Shown one piece after another: positions 1 to 11,330 of a stretch of DNA of 64,000 bases (position 1 is its first letter; each line of letters begins with the position of its first letter). The notes beneath the pieces were generated by a model, which had not been told where the DNA came from, searched no databases, and was given only the letters and a program-made list of their open reading frames with translations. Source of the stretch: Purpureocillium takamizusanense (lineage: Eukaryota; Ascomycota; Sordariomycetes; Hypocreales; Ophiocordycipitaceae); assembly GCF_022605165.1 (NCBI RefSeq), contig NC_063071.1, positions 124,001 through 188,000 of the forward strand. The letters run 5' to 3'. The position numbers were made by a program, and so were the translations under genes.

Positions 1-42
1 GACGCCGACGCTGAAAATTTTGAGACCTTTCCCCGGTGGACG

Positions 43-1973
43 GTGCACCATCTTTCGATACGGAGGATGGCCTCGTATCTTTACCTGGCCTCATCGGCAA
101 GTATTGCCGTGATCGTGTATGCCGCCTTTAAACTTGTCCAGCATCGGAGATCCTATGCACATTTGGTACGCATCACGAGCCCTGTTCATCCGAGTGGCCT
201 CGGACTTTGGTTTGCCCAAAGCTCACCAGGAATGAGACATATATAGCCAAAGCCACCGGGACACTCTATTCTATTCGGTCATCTAAAGCTTTTTGGGGAC
301 ATCGTCAAATTATTTCCGCCCGGGACACATCCTCAATACTACTATACCTACCTCGCTCGCAAGTACTCGCTTCCCGAGGTCTATTATGTCGACTTGTGGC
401 CCCTCGGGCCAGCGCAGGTCGTGGTCACCGGACCCGATGCCGCCGCACAGGTTACTGCTATCCGAACGTATCCGATGCACCCGGAAGTCAACCGATACTT
501 GGCCCCAATGGTGGGAGACAACGTCATCGCAGCGACCAACGGACCCTTGTGGAAGAAGTTGCACCACATGATGGCGCCTGCATTCACTTCCAGATACGTC
601 AAGACACTTCTTGGTACCATCGCCGACGAAGTCATGCTGTTTCACGAAAGACTGCGACAGCTTTCGGATGCAGGGCATGTCTTTTCCATGGAGGAAGAGC
701 TGTCGAAGCTTAGTTTTGATGTCATCGGCGGCATTGTCTTCGGCGTCTCCTTCAACGCACAACAGTCGGGATCACTTATTCTCGATGATCTCAGAGCGGT
801 CTTGGGTCTGTCGCAAGTTGTCCGCGAGACCTGGAACCCAGCAACAAAGCTTCAGGCGTGGTGGGCACGGCGGCAAGCGATCAGGCGCTCCGATGACTTT
901 CTACAGAATAGGCTCGTGGAGAGGTATCGGGTCATGCTGGAAGAAAAGGACTTGCCTACTCGACAAAATGCTCGGAGTATTCTTGACCGTGTGTTACTCG
1001 AGCGAATTGAGAACAGTAACGGTACTGCTGAAGAGACCCTCGATGGTACCTTCCTGACATTAGCCATCAATAAGTATGTCGCCCCGAGACTGGCTGTCGT
1101 CATTCCCGCTCACAATTTTGTCACAGTTTGAAGGCTCTGCTCATTGGGGGTCATGGGACCACAACGGATACGCTATCTGTAAGATGCCATCTGGGCTTTT
1201 TCTTGAGGAAGCGTGCCCGAAGCCCGCTCTTTTACTTACCAGTCCCTGTCTCCAGTTTGTTTACATGATGCTTGGTCTTCACCCAGACGTGTTGCAGCGA
1301 ATGCGCGAAGAGCATGATAGGGTGTTTGCTCCCAGCCTAGCTGCAACGCGTAAAGTGTTGGATGAGAGCCCCGCCAAGACGAACGAGCTCGAGTACACGT
1401 CCGCTGTGATCATGGAGACCTTGCGTATCTTCCCAGTAGGATTCTCGATTCGAGAATCACCACCGAACGAGTACGTTAACCCTAGTACTGCTACTACTTC
1501 CGTCAAACCCATCTCATCGTACTGATGCGTTGTTCGTTAGGCCGAACCTGCGTGTCGGATCGCGTTCATACCCAATGGCGGGGCGGATGATCGTTCTCTG
1601 TCAACACGCCACTCATTTCGACCCTAACAATTATCAAGACCCTTCATCGTTTTTACCGGACCGCTTCTTGAGTTCATATGACGGACCCAAGGCCCATCGA
1701 TTCGCATGGCGCCCCTTTGAGCGGGGTCCACGAGCTTGTATGGGTCAAGAATTGGCAATGGACGAGATGCGAATCATACTGTTGATGACTGCTAGGTGGT
1801 TTGATCTCGAAGCAGCAGTGAGATCTGAAACCATAAGCAAGGAACCAAGAGTGTTCTACACAGACTGGGATACCAAGATTGGAGATCTTGCGTTTCAAGA
1901 GCTCAAGATGGGAGCCTCCCCGAGACATGGCATGGCAATGAGAGCGCAGCTGTCGGACAGAGCTCGAGTGTGA
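43..1973 (+). CDS. Cytochrome P450 monooxygenase (microsomal, five exons)
   Basis: Predicted haem-thiolate monooxygenase of the ER membrane; the substrate cannot be read from sequence. Exons 43-165, 247-1073, 1127-1178, 1256-1470 and 1541-1973 join in frame to about 549 residues, a normal fungal P450 length. The N-terminus has one hydrophobic anchor (residues about 10-30) followed by a Pro-rich hinge (PKPPGH). The I-helix oxygen-binding stretch reads IGGHGTTTDT, the ExxR motif is METLR, and the haem loop is FERGPRACMG with the cysteine ligand, so all key elements are present. The start was chosen because it gives the membrane anchor; Met9 is a possible alternative. It is the only undamaged gene in the left accessory block. 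CYP family not assigned. Confidence 0.9.
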
Positions 1974-2233
1974 TGATCATTGTTGATCATCGGCATAGAG
2001 AAAGGTTGGAGACACTCTACTCGGTAGACGTATACGAGTACGACCGGTCAGAGTCGGAGCACGACAGGCCATTTTCTTCAGTACCCACTCCTTGCAAAAC
2101 TCATAGCGTATGTGTGTGATGCTAAACTTGACCACAGAGCCATGCGCATGCAATCAGCTTGTCATTGGAGTCTGCTCACCCTGTCGAGTCTGTGTGGCTG
2201 ACCAGGATGCAATCAACCCAGAGGTAGCACATC

Positions 2234-3449
2234 TCACAAAAGCCATTTGCTAAAGTCAAACGCAGCCTGCGCCTGCCCGGCAGCCAGGCCAGCCGTCTTC
2301 AATGTGTTCCAGTTGACACCACCAATACCAACCTCGTAGTCCCAGTCCTGGTGCGGGTCCTCGTTGGGAAGTATCTGCCAGTAGAACCAAGGAATGCCCG
2401 CGGCGGTGATGCTGGCAGCCCAGTTCTTGATGTTGGTGTCGCGCGTCGCGGAATTGAGCGGGCTGCCTCCGTTGCAATTGTTGTTGGACGCTGTCGTGTA
2501 GCATGCGCCCCATTCCTGCATGATGAGTTTTTTGCCTGCCTGCTGCGCTCGAGAGACGTATGGCTTGAGGGCGCTTGTTGCAAAGTCTCCGACACCATAT
2601 GCATGAATGGCGAGCACGTCCATTGCTACGCACGAGAAGTACCCATCCAGCAGAGAGTTGGCCAACCAGGCACCGCCACCAGTCGAGACCAGGATTGAGG
2701 TACTTCCCTTTAAGTTGTCCTTGATCACCTGTGCCATAGTACACTGCCAGGATTGCAGAGCCGTGGGGTTTTCCTACGTTGTGTTAGTCGGACCGCCCAT
2801 ATGCATCCATGTGTGAGTCCGGATGCTCCAACATCGACCGTGCACTAACCTGGTCATGCATGGCTTCATTTTGAGCTTCGAATGCAAAGATGTACTCGGA
2901 GCTCTGGCTCCAGGGCTTGCCGTTGTGAGGGTTTACGTGCGCCATGACGTGGGCAATCCTGTTCTTGAAGTAGCCGATGGCGGCACTGTTGGTATAGAAG
3001 TCTCCCGTTCCGTACCACTTTCCATAGAAATCGGCATTCGCGGCCAGAGCGTTGTAACTGTGGATCGACACAAGCAACTTTGATGCCATACCCATGAGCA
3101 TTGGCCATGAAGTCATCGAGACGGTTCAGGACAGTATCGTCCCAACTGGCCGGGCTGCTCCCTTCAAGACTGTTGAATCCGTTGATGGGTGTTCCCTTGA
3201 CACTCCCGGATTGCCCTGTATCGGTCAGTCCCAACCGGCTTGGCGTCATAGCTTGTCAAACTCACCGTCTAGCCACACCCGCAACACTTTTACCCCCGCA
3301 CTCTGAAGGCCGGAGAGGAGCGTGTGCTGTTGGTCGACAGTCAGGCCTGCAGCATAGTACAGGTCTGACGCCGAGAACGAGTTGGCCGCGAGAGCCAGTG
3401 GCAGGCTGATGAGAGCCAGGGCCCCCTTTAGGATTGAGTTGAGCTTCAT
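2234..3449 (-). CDS. Secreted GH5 family glycoside hydrolase, broken by a one-base frameshift
   Basis: Predicted extracellular retaining beta-glycosidase of the GH5 (clan GH-A) type, probably acting on mannan or another beta-linked plant or fungal polysaccharide; subfamily not assigned. Exons on the minus strand: 3449-3266, 3215-2850, 2773-2234. The start at 3449 places a signal peptide (MKLNSILKGALALISLPLALA) first; an in-frame Met 26 codons upstream would bury it. The acid/base motif AFEAQNEAM and nucleophile motif MQEWGA are both visible. In exon 2 the frame changes at about 3081-3086: NAHGYGIK and LLVSIHSYN lie in different frames, joined at a run of three A. With one base fewer, all three exons join in frame to about 362 residues. 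It is either a recent pseudogene or an indel error. Confidence 0.85.
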
Positions 3450-4336
3450 GTCTTTTGTTGTTGTCTGAGGACTTGTGCGTTGACTGGTGCTTGTTGCGTG
3501 GGTCGGATTCTGGACCCGAAGCTTCATAGTCCTTTTATATCAATGAGCAATAGGGCTGATGGTATCAGCGCTGCGAAAAGCACAGTTGAGGTCGAGCATA
3601 GCGCCGATCTCATCTTGACTCTGCACACGAGACCCGGGCTGTGAAAGCGCCGTGTGGGGTGCCATGTGTACCCCGGATTGACTCCTGCATTCAGCATAAT
3701 GCAAGATGTAGTCATCTGTGAATGGGCAAGGCAACCCCAGGTTTTCTGTTCCGGGAAATGATTGACGGCAGTGAGGAGGGCGGCTTCTGAGGGGTAACAC
3801 TCGGAGAGGATGGCAGGTTGCCACGCCCGGCGGTTTAAAAGGCCGTCTCGGTCAAACTCACTACTACTACGACGACGTCGAGGTACTGCCAGGTCAATTG
3901 CCCCTGCTTCCTGTCCGCTAGTGACACTAGACAAACAGGTGTGCTGTGCCATCGTGTGACGCCGGTGTGCTCCTTGCATGCGATGTTGATGCGGGGGCGG
4001 GGAGCGCCAAGCAATGAGACGCGATCGGAGCCATAGGATGAATGCCTCAGAAGTCGAGAGCATTTTCATTGACCGACATTTACCGTGGATCATTTGCCCA
4101 TCATGCTACAAGGCCAACGCCAACTAGACAATTGGACTAGAGTGGACTTTTATAGTGCCGACGGCTTCTGACCTGTTTCAACACCGTGGTGCCAATTTTC
4201 GTTCGGACCTTGATCTGGGTCTGGAATGGTCGAACTCATTTGACAAGGTCGATCCGGGTTCTACTTCGCGACGCTTGCAGTCGGCAAGTACCACAACGCC
4301 TGCCTGTGACACGGGACCTGTCCCAAGCGCAGGAAC
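3450..4336. other. Divergent intergenic region between GH5 and flavocytochrome genes
   Basis: This 0.9 kb separates two divergently transcribed genes and should hold both promoters. A 189-codon minus-strand reading frame here (3524-4093) shows no recognisable domain and is probably chance. I see no defined binding site. Confidence 0.5.
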
Positions 4337-6021
4337 ATGGATCAACAATGGACGTTGGAAGAAGGTAAGCGGTCTGAGAAAGACAAGTTCCTTGTTGCCA
4401 GATCTGACGATATCAAGTGGCCTTGCACAGGCACGCGAAGGATTGCTGGCTGGCTATACATGGAAAAGTTTACAACGTAAGAGGGCCGCCAAGCAGAAAA
4501 CGTTATATGACTACCGCTCATCATAAATTTCGGATCACAGATGACAGCATTCATCTCAGTACATCCTGGCGGCTCAGCTGTCCTGCTTAGACACGCCGGG
4601 ACGGACGCCACTGCCTCATTCGACGCAGTGCACCCTACAGAGATTCTCGATGAGTACGTCGGGTCGGTGCGCGTCATGGGCTCTCTGCTGGCAGAACAGG
4701 CATCGAACAGTGCCGAGTTGGAAGATGCATCATCAGAGTCTCGCCTACAGCAAGCGAGCAACGGTGAAGATCCGGGGGACATGGTGCCCGTCAAACATAT
4801 GCTCAGCCTCGGCGAGATGGAGACAAGCGCCATCCGACAGCTCAGCCCCAAGGCGCTCTCGTACTACGCCTCGGGAACTGACGATGAGCTCACCATGAGA
4901 CACAACAGCTCGATATTCAAGCAGATGCTTTTGCGTCCGCGGGTATTCGTGGATTGCAGAACCTGCGATCTTTCTACGACCATTCTAGGGGAGAAAGTCG
5001 GCTTGCCAATCTTCATATCGCCCGCGGCCATGGCGAAACTCGCCCATCCTTCCGGCGAGCGGGGCATAGCGGCGGCATGCTCCAGCTTCAATGCACTGCA
5101 GATCATAAGCAAGAATGCATCGATCTCGGTCCCCTCCATTGTCGCGGCAGGCAAGGGAGCTGTGTACGCCTGGCAGCTGTATGTGTTGAAAGACATTGCG
5201 GCAACGGAAAGAACTCTGGCGCGGATACGAGCAATTCCCCAGGTCAAGTTCATCGTATTGACACTCGATGCCCCGTTTCCGGGGAAAAGAGAAGCAGACG
5301 ATCGTTTCAAAATAGGTGAGACGGCGGGGTCTTCCCTCCGCAGGTATGGGGTACTGAGGGCGGCCTCACATGGCACAAGACCCTGGAGTGGCTCTCGACC
5401 CAGACCAGTCTTCCAATTGTTCTGAAGGGGATTCAGTGCCATGAGGACGCCTATGCTGCCACGAAATTCCCATCAGTCAAAGGCATCATCGTGTCAAACC
5501 ACGGCGGCAGGGCCCTCGGCACGGCACCGACTCCGGTGCAGGTGCTTCTGGAGATGAGGAAATTCTGCCCAGAGGTTTTTAGCAAGGTGGAAGTCATGAT
5601 GGATGGCGGGATTCATCGTGGCACCGATGTCGTCAAAGCTCTTGCGCTCGGCGCGAAAGCTGTCGGCATTGGGCGGGCGGCACTGTATGGCCTTGCTCTA
5701 GCTGGCGAGGAAGGCGTGACGAGGACATTGCAAAGTACGCAACCTACTCTTGAAGTCACCCATCATGGAAAAACAAACGGCTGACATGCTCGCCATCAGT
5801 ACTGGCCGAAGAGACGACGACAGCGATGAGGTTGCTCGGCGTGAGACGCGTGTCGGAACTCGGACCGAGACATGTGCGATGTACACCGATCCTGGCAGTA
5901 TTGACGGAGAGAATACTAATAATACTTTTTACAGATTTCTACAGCCATGCTGAACGGTTTATTATTCGATGGGACGGCTGGCTTGGACATGGTGGATAGA
6001 GAACTCGATGCAAAGTTATAA
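4337..6021 (+). CDS. Cytochrome b5-FMN alpha-hydroxy-acid dehydrogenase (flavocytochrome b2 type), with a frame break
   Basis: Predicted FMN enzyme oxidising an L-2-hydroxy acid such as lactate and passing electrons to its own cytochrome b5 domain. Exons: 4337-4364, 4418-4476, 4541-5734, 5800-5873, 5935-6021. The N-terminal b5 domain carries both haem histidines (HPGG, and the His of DAVHPTEIL). The FMN barrel shows [31 protein letters not shown] with the catalytic His, and [19 protein letters not shown]. No targeting peptide precedes the b5 domain, so a cytosolic location is likely. At about 5316-5319 the frame changes and no canonical intron restores it. One missing base would give a continuous protein, and the exon-length arithmetic supports exactly one. 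It is a pseudogene or an indel error. Confidence 0.85.
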
Positions 6022-6486
6022 GAAGATGGGCCAAGACTGCGCCTCGCGTCATCTGATGAGGTTCTGTAGATATGTACCCCCAACAACAGTGGAGATGATG
6101 CTCCCCGCGAGCCTTCGCATGTGAAATGAAAGGGGAAAAAAATACAATTCTCAAAGATCTACACGCCAATTGCCGAGTTCAGCACTCTTCATAACATGTA
6201 CGATGCAATAGCCGCTGGGCGGCTATGTAATGAAGGGTCCCCGGAAACATGTAAGCGCGACGACAGACAGACGCAGAGCTCCCAGCCCGGCAAGCACTAC
6301 ACCACAGGGCAGACCCCCACGGAGTGCAAGGGCTTAAATTATGGCCAGCTCCAAGCAGACTTTACTTTTGCCGATAAATAGAGTCGGCGGACGCTATCTC
6401 GTGAGCAGGCGACTCCAGGCTGTTTGGCACGGTTGACAACGAGCCGACGAACTTGACCGGCAACAAGCAGTGAAGAAGGGACCATC
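6022..6486. other. Intergenic, no gene seen
   Basis: This 465-base spacer between the flavocytochrome and the MFS permease should contain the 3' end of one gene and the promoter of the other. No recognisable element was seen. Confidence 0.4.
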
Positions 6487-8561
6487 ATGGCACCACTAAC
6501 TCTGCAAGAGCGGAAGCTCTCGCTCGACGAGGTCGAAGATATGCAGCCGAGCCCGGGAACGTATGCGGCCATCATGGCCACGCACAAGCCTAACCCACGC
6601 GGGCCCGGGTACTTGAAGCTGTATGCACTTGCCTCCGTCATCTTCCTTTGCTCCACCATGAATGGTACTAAGACACATCACATCTGAGTACGGTGTACTT
6701 CCCACTTACACCTACGTAATAGGCTTTGACAGCGCCCTGATGGGCTCCATCAATGCTCTCCCCAACTATACCAGCTACTTTGGGCTTCCTGAGACAGGAA
6801 ATGCGAGTGCAGGTCTCGTCTTTTGCATCTTCCAGGTACGTTCGCACCCGCTCTCGTTCGGAGTTGCAGCAACCCACCTTGTCCACCGGAAGGGTGTGTG
6901 GCTGACTGACACTTGGGCAAAAAAAAGATTGGACAAATGTGCGGCGTGCTGTTCATCTAGATGTCGGACTGGTACGGACGCACGTGGCACATCTTCTTTG
7001 GGAGTCTCGGTGTCTGCATAGGAACGATTGTCACGTCGCTCTCATCCTCTCTCCCCATGCTCATCGGCGGCCGCTTCATCCTGTCCTTTTCCGCGACTTG
7101 CGCCCATACCGCCGCGCCGCTATACTTGGTGGAGATTGCGCCGGCAGCGTACCGCGGCACGGTCGCGGGCTTATACAATACCTTCTACTATGTGGTACGC
7201 ACACCTTCAGGAGCGGACTTGGGTCCGAGGCGATTGGGAGTCCGTTGTCCCTGCGAACAGCAGCATCCACTGACGTGCTGCTTCGGCGCAGGGTTCCATC
7301 TTGGCGACGGCCAGTGTCTATGCTTGCCACAAGCACTTGAGCGACCGTGGCAATCTGGATTGGAAGATCCCGTTGTGGCTCCAAATGGTCTGCCCTGGGA
7401 TCGTTTGTCTTGTCATCAAGACATTCCCTGAGTCTCCCCGCTGGTGCGAACCACCACCCCCTTTCCTACCGCCAACAACCCCCCCCCCCCCTCCCCACGT
7501 TCGTATGTATGCGTGCGGCTGACAGCCAGCCAGGCTCGTCGCCAAAGACCGGCATGAGGAGGCCAAGGCGATCCTGTCCAAATATCATGCCAATGGCGAC
7601 CAACATCACCCCTTGGTCAAGCTTCAAATGTCGGAAATGATTGCCTCCATGGACGGCAAGCCCCTGACCTGGAAGGATCTGTTTGATCTGCGAGTGCTGT
7701 TCGAGTCTCGATCCAGCCGGTACCGCATCATGCTCAACATCACATTCAGCTGGTTTGGGCAGTTTAGTGGTAATAAGTAGGTGCTCATTGCAAAGCGTAT
7801 CCTCGCCGGGCGAGCAGCTGACTCCCCTCACAGCATCGTTTCGTACTATCTCCCCATCATGCTCAAGGGCATCGGCATAACCAGCACAGACACGGCTTTG
7901 ATCCTCAACATTGTGTACTCGGTTGTCGGATGGGTGTTTGCATCAGCTGGGTCCCGCTTCCACGACGTCGTCGGTCGCCGCAAGATGCTCATTGGGAGCA
8001 CGTGCGGCATGACGGTCTGCTTGGCCGTCGTGGCGGGCTGTGCCGCTGGGTATACCGACTACAAGAACGAAACCGCCTCAACAGTCACCATTGTCTTTAT
8101 ATTCCTCTTCGGGGCCATCTTCTCGGCGGGCTTCACACCCATGCAGCCCATCTACCCCGCCGAGGTCGTCAGCAACAAGATGCGCGCAAAGTCCATGGGC
8201 GTCTTCAAGCTCACTGCCGGGGCTGCCGGCTTCCTCAACACCTTTGTGGGCCCGATAGCGCTGTCAAATGTGAGTTCGTCGTCGTCGAGCGCCCAAAAAA
8301 GTCCGCGACGAACGTTGATGAGCTGTGCTGACTACGTACTGAAAAAAAAAGATTGGGTACTGGTTTTACGTCTTCTTTGTCGGCTGGGACTCTCTCGAGG
8401 TGGTCTTCATGTACCTGTTCTTCGTGGAGACCAAGGGCATGACGTTGGAGGTGCTTGATGTCATTTTCGAGGCGCCAAATCCTCGCAAGGAGAGCTTGAG
8501 GGTTAAGAGGCTGCAGACGAGCGTTCAAAACGAAGCGAATGCGCCCCAGGCGGCGGCGTAG
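6487..8561 (+). CDS. MFS sugar-porter permease (lactose/hexose permease-like) with an in-frame TAG
   Basis: Predicted plasma-membrane sugar:H+ symporter of the fungal lactose-permease-like type, about 532 residues. Exons: 6487-6664, 6723-6835, 6928-7194, 7292-7443, 7534-7776, 7834-8269, 8352-8561; all phases agree. Family landmarks are GFDSALMGS in the first helix, SDWYGR after helix 2, FPESPRW before the central loop, GNNIVSYYLP at helix 7, GRRKMLIG, and the helix 12 end [17 protein letters not shown]. Within helix 2, the segment [10 protein letters not shown] is followed by TAG at 6958-6960 where relatives usually have Trp. Splicing directly to 6961 (acceptor ctag) would remove the stop in frame but delete about 11 residues of helix 2. 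It was probably functional until recently. Confidence 0.85.
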
Positions 8562-8822
8562 TTGGATGAGAAGCCAAAGCTACCCACTTGATGATGCTTC
8601 GTATGCGGGAACCACGACCCCCGTCAAATACCTTGGGGAAAAAAGCAGAGTCAATATCGACCTAATCAATTACACTGTCTCGTGTGACGTCGTAAGATAA
8701 CCTGGTTCCATGAGGCAAAATTTCTCCAACAGACAGCCCGCCCAGCGCGAGGCCAGTCAACAAAGTTGCCCCTTCACAGCTTTTCCTTCTTGTGCGCCCT
8801 TGACAAAGACAAGCGAACCGGT

Positions 8823-10418
8823 TCATTTCAAGAAGCCCCAGAGGTTGTTCAAGCTCTCCGCCAGCGACGGGTGCGCCCACACGGCCTCCCTCAGGGCGGT
8901 CCACTTGACGCGCCCGATCATGGCCATCTGCACGACGCTCATGACCTCGCCGCCCTCGAGGCCCAGGCAGGTGAAGCCGAGGATCTGCTGCGAGTCGGCG
9001 TCGACGACGGCCTTCATGAGCCCGCGCGTCTCGCCCGTCTCCAGCGCGCGGGCCACGTACGACATGGGCATGTTGGCGACCTGGATGGTGCGGCCCGACG
9101 GCGGCAGGTCGCGGCGCGCCTCGTGCTCGTGCAGCCCGACGTGGCCCAGCTGCGGGTCCGTGTAGACGACGTACGGGAGGATCCGCCCCTCTGTCGTCAG
9201 TGGCGGCGTGTCGCCGGTGGTGGTGGTGGCCTTGTCGTCTCCTAGGAGGAGGTTGGCACGCAGCAGGCGAAAGTCATCGTAAGAAACGTGCGTAAAGGCC
9301 GGCGGGCCCTTGACGTCGCCCAGCGCCCAGACGCGCGGATTGGATGTGCGCAGCTGCGCGTCGACCTTGACGTGGCCCCGTGGTGTCGTCTCGATGCCGG
9401 CGGCAGCGAGGTCGAGGCCGTCCGTGTTGGGGACGCGACCGGCGGCGAAGAGGACGTGCGAGCCGCGCAACTCCGCGTCCGGCCCGGAAGCCGTGGTAGA
9501 GACGGACACGACGGCAGCGGACTGGTCGCCGGAGCCGGAGCCGGGACGGACAGCCGTCGGCGACGTATTGAGCAGCACCCTGATGCCATCCTCTCGCACA
9601 ATCTTGAGCATGGCCTCGGCCACCTCGGGGTCCTCGCGCGGCAGCAGCTGCTTCCCGCGCTGCAGGATCGTCACCTCGGCCCCGAGACGACGGAACAGCT
9701 GGCCAAACTCGAGGCCGATGTAGCCGCCGCCGACGACGACGAGGTGCGACGGCACCTCGCCCAGCTCCTGGACGGACGTGGAGTCGAGGACGACGCCGGG
9801 TGGGAACGACGCAGCGTCGAAGCCGTCGATGCGGGGGCTCGCGGGCCGCTCCCCGGTACAGATGAAGATGCGGTCCGCAGTGAGCGTTGTCTCGGCGCTT
9901 CCGTCAGCTCCAGGGCGAACGCAGAGCGTCCGGTCATCCCGGAAGCTCGCCGCGCCGCGGATGAGCTCGACCCCGGCGTCGCGGACCCTGCGCTCGCTGC
10001 CGGAGCGGAAGCTGTCGACCATGTCGCGCTTGCGCTGCCTCACCTTTTCCATGGCGACGTGCACCTCGTTCCTACCGCCGCTGCCGCTCCCACCCACGGT
10101 CGAAACGCCGTAGTCGTTGCCGCGCCGTGCCAGGTAGGCGACGCGCCCGGAGGCGATCATGGTCTTGGTCGGCGTGCAGCCCTCGTTGACGCAGCAGCCA
10201 CCGACGTGGACGCTCTCGATCAGGGCCGTCTTGTGGCCGGCCTGCGCAAAGGCCATGCTGAGCGGCGTGCCGCCCTGGCCGGACCCGATGACCACGGCGG
10301 CGTAGTGTGTAGTAGTGGAAGACATGGCGGCGGCGGCGGCGGTGTATCGGCGCACGAGGAGGTTGAGCGAGCCGAGCGGTTTCGGCGGGAGTCGGTTGAA
10401 GAGTGTCGCGTAGGGCAT
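8823..10418 (-). CDS. Pyridine nucleotide-disulfide oxidoreductase (mercuric-reductase-like)
   Basis: Single-exon class I FAD/NAD(P)-disulfide oxidoreductase of 531 residues. The FAD motif is GSGQGG (from residue about 46), the redox-active pair is CCVNEGC, the NAD(P) motif is VGGGYIGLEFG, and a second FAD contact is ALGDVKG. The C-terminal dimerisation domain ends with HPSLAES, supplying the usual His/Glu pair. No HMA domain is present at the N-terminus and no vicinal Cys pair at the C-terminus, so mercuric reduction is not supported; many fungal relatives are simply mercuric-reductase-like. The first 31 residues are basic and hydroxylated and could be a mitochondrial presequence; Met32 (MSSTTTHYAAVV) is the alternative start. 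It is convergent with the sugar permease. Confidence 0.9.
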   Translation of the reverse strand: MPYATLFNRLPPKPLGSLNLLVRRYTAAAAAMSSTTTHYAAVVIGSGQGGTPLSMAFAQAGHKTALIESVHVGGCCVNEGCTPTKTMIASGRVAYLARRGNDYGVSTVGGSGSGGRNEVHVAMEKVRQRKRDMVDSFRSGSERRVRDAGVELIRGAASFRDDRTLCVRPGADGSAETTLTADRIFICTGERPASPRIDGFDAASFPPGVVLDSTSVQELGEVPSHLVVVGGGYIGLEFGQLFRRLGAEVTILQRGKQLLPREDPEVAEAMLKIVREDGIRVLLNTSPTAVRPGSGSGDQSAAVVSVSTTASGPDAELRGSHVLFAAGRVPNTDGLDLAAAGIETTPRGHVKVDAQLRTSNPRVWALGDVKGPPAFTHVSYDDFRLLRANLLLGDDKATTTTGDTPPLTTEGRILPYVVYTDPQLGHVGLHEHEARRDLPPSGRTIQVANMPMSYVARALETGETRGLMKAVVDADSQQILGFTCLGLEGGEVMSVVQMAMIGRVKWTALREAVWAHPSLAESLNNLWGFLK

Positions 10419-11330
10419 GCGACGTTAATTCAATCGTCCCAACAGCAGCAGCACGGACCTAAGTTAATAGATGGTGAGTGAGTGAGGGTGAGTGCGGGAG
10501 GGTGTGTGTGAGAAGTTGAGCGAGCGAGCACGCACGCACGCACACACGCATGCCCACAACAGCTGCCCACATATATATATCTACACGGCATTCATGGATG
10601 CATCTCATCAGCTCCCATGCAGACCAAGGGTCTGGATGCGCGCTTGTGCGGGGAACCCGTTGCGCCGTTAATAAAGCGACGTTCCGCAGTTGCCGGGCTG
10701 CGCAGCGTTTGTGGCTTCAAGAAACAAAGTATAATCACGGGTGAGGACGACTGGTAATAACATTAACAAGCGGCGACGGCCCGTGTAGCCCACCCACCCA
10801 CCTCGAGGTTAGCTCCATCAATTGCGACCTCTAGCTCTGTCAGATCCAAGATTTGCCGCCAGTAATCTGCTGCTCTGGCCGCCGCCTCATGCAAGTCGGC
10901 TTGCCCGGCTGCCAAGTTAGTACCGTGGCAGTCCGCAGGAGCTATGTTAGACGGCACGGCATCGTCAACTAAATGCCTCTTTTTGGTCTGCCGTTGCAGG
11001 ACAGCAGCTGGTTTTAAGAAGGCTACACCCTCCATCGCAGCCGTTGAAAGCCACCCTCGTCGCCCAACCTCACGCACGCATCACAAGCGCAGCAGCAAGC
11101 AGGCGCGCAAGACGTATTCGATGCCAAAGCTTGTCTGTCCAGGGTCCGATCGCGGAGAAATGTCCCAACATAAATAATAACAAAACACAAGTAGAGCCCT
11201 CCAGGTAGAGCAGATTGAACGCGCCAGAAGACGCAGCCAGTTTCGCCAGCGCCAGCACGGCCGCGACCGAGCACAATAACACCCAAGCGCCCCTTCCAAT
11301 ATCCTACCGAAAGCACATGCAGCGTCCTCA
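10419..11330. other. Intergenic, no gene seen
   Basis: About 0.9 kb lies upstream of the oxidoreductase and downstream of the GH16 gene. It contains a short run of acgc/acac repeats near 10530-10550. Reading frames here look like chance. Confidence 0.4.

Noticed and set aside
8823..10418. True mercuric reductase
   Set aside because: It lacks the N-terminal HMA domain and the C-terminal vicinal cysteines needed for mercury handling.
9288..10481. 397-codon plus-strand frame
   Set aside because: It is antisense to the disulfide oxidoreductase and arises from high third-position GC; no domain.
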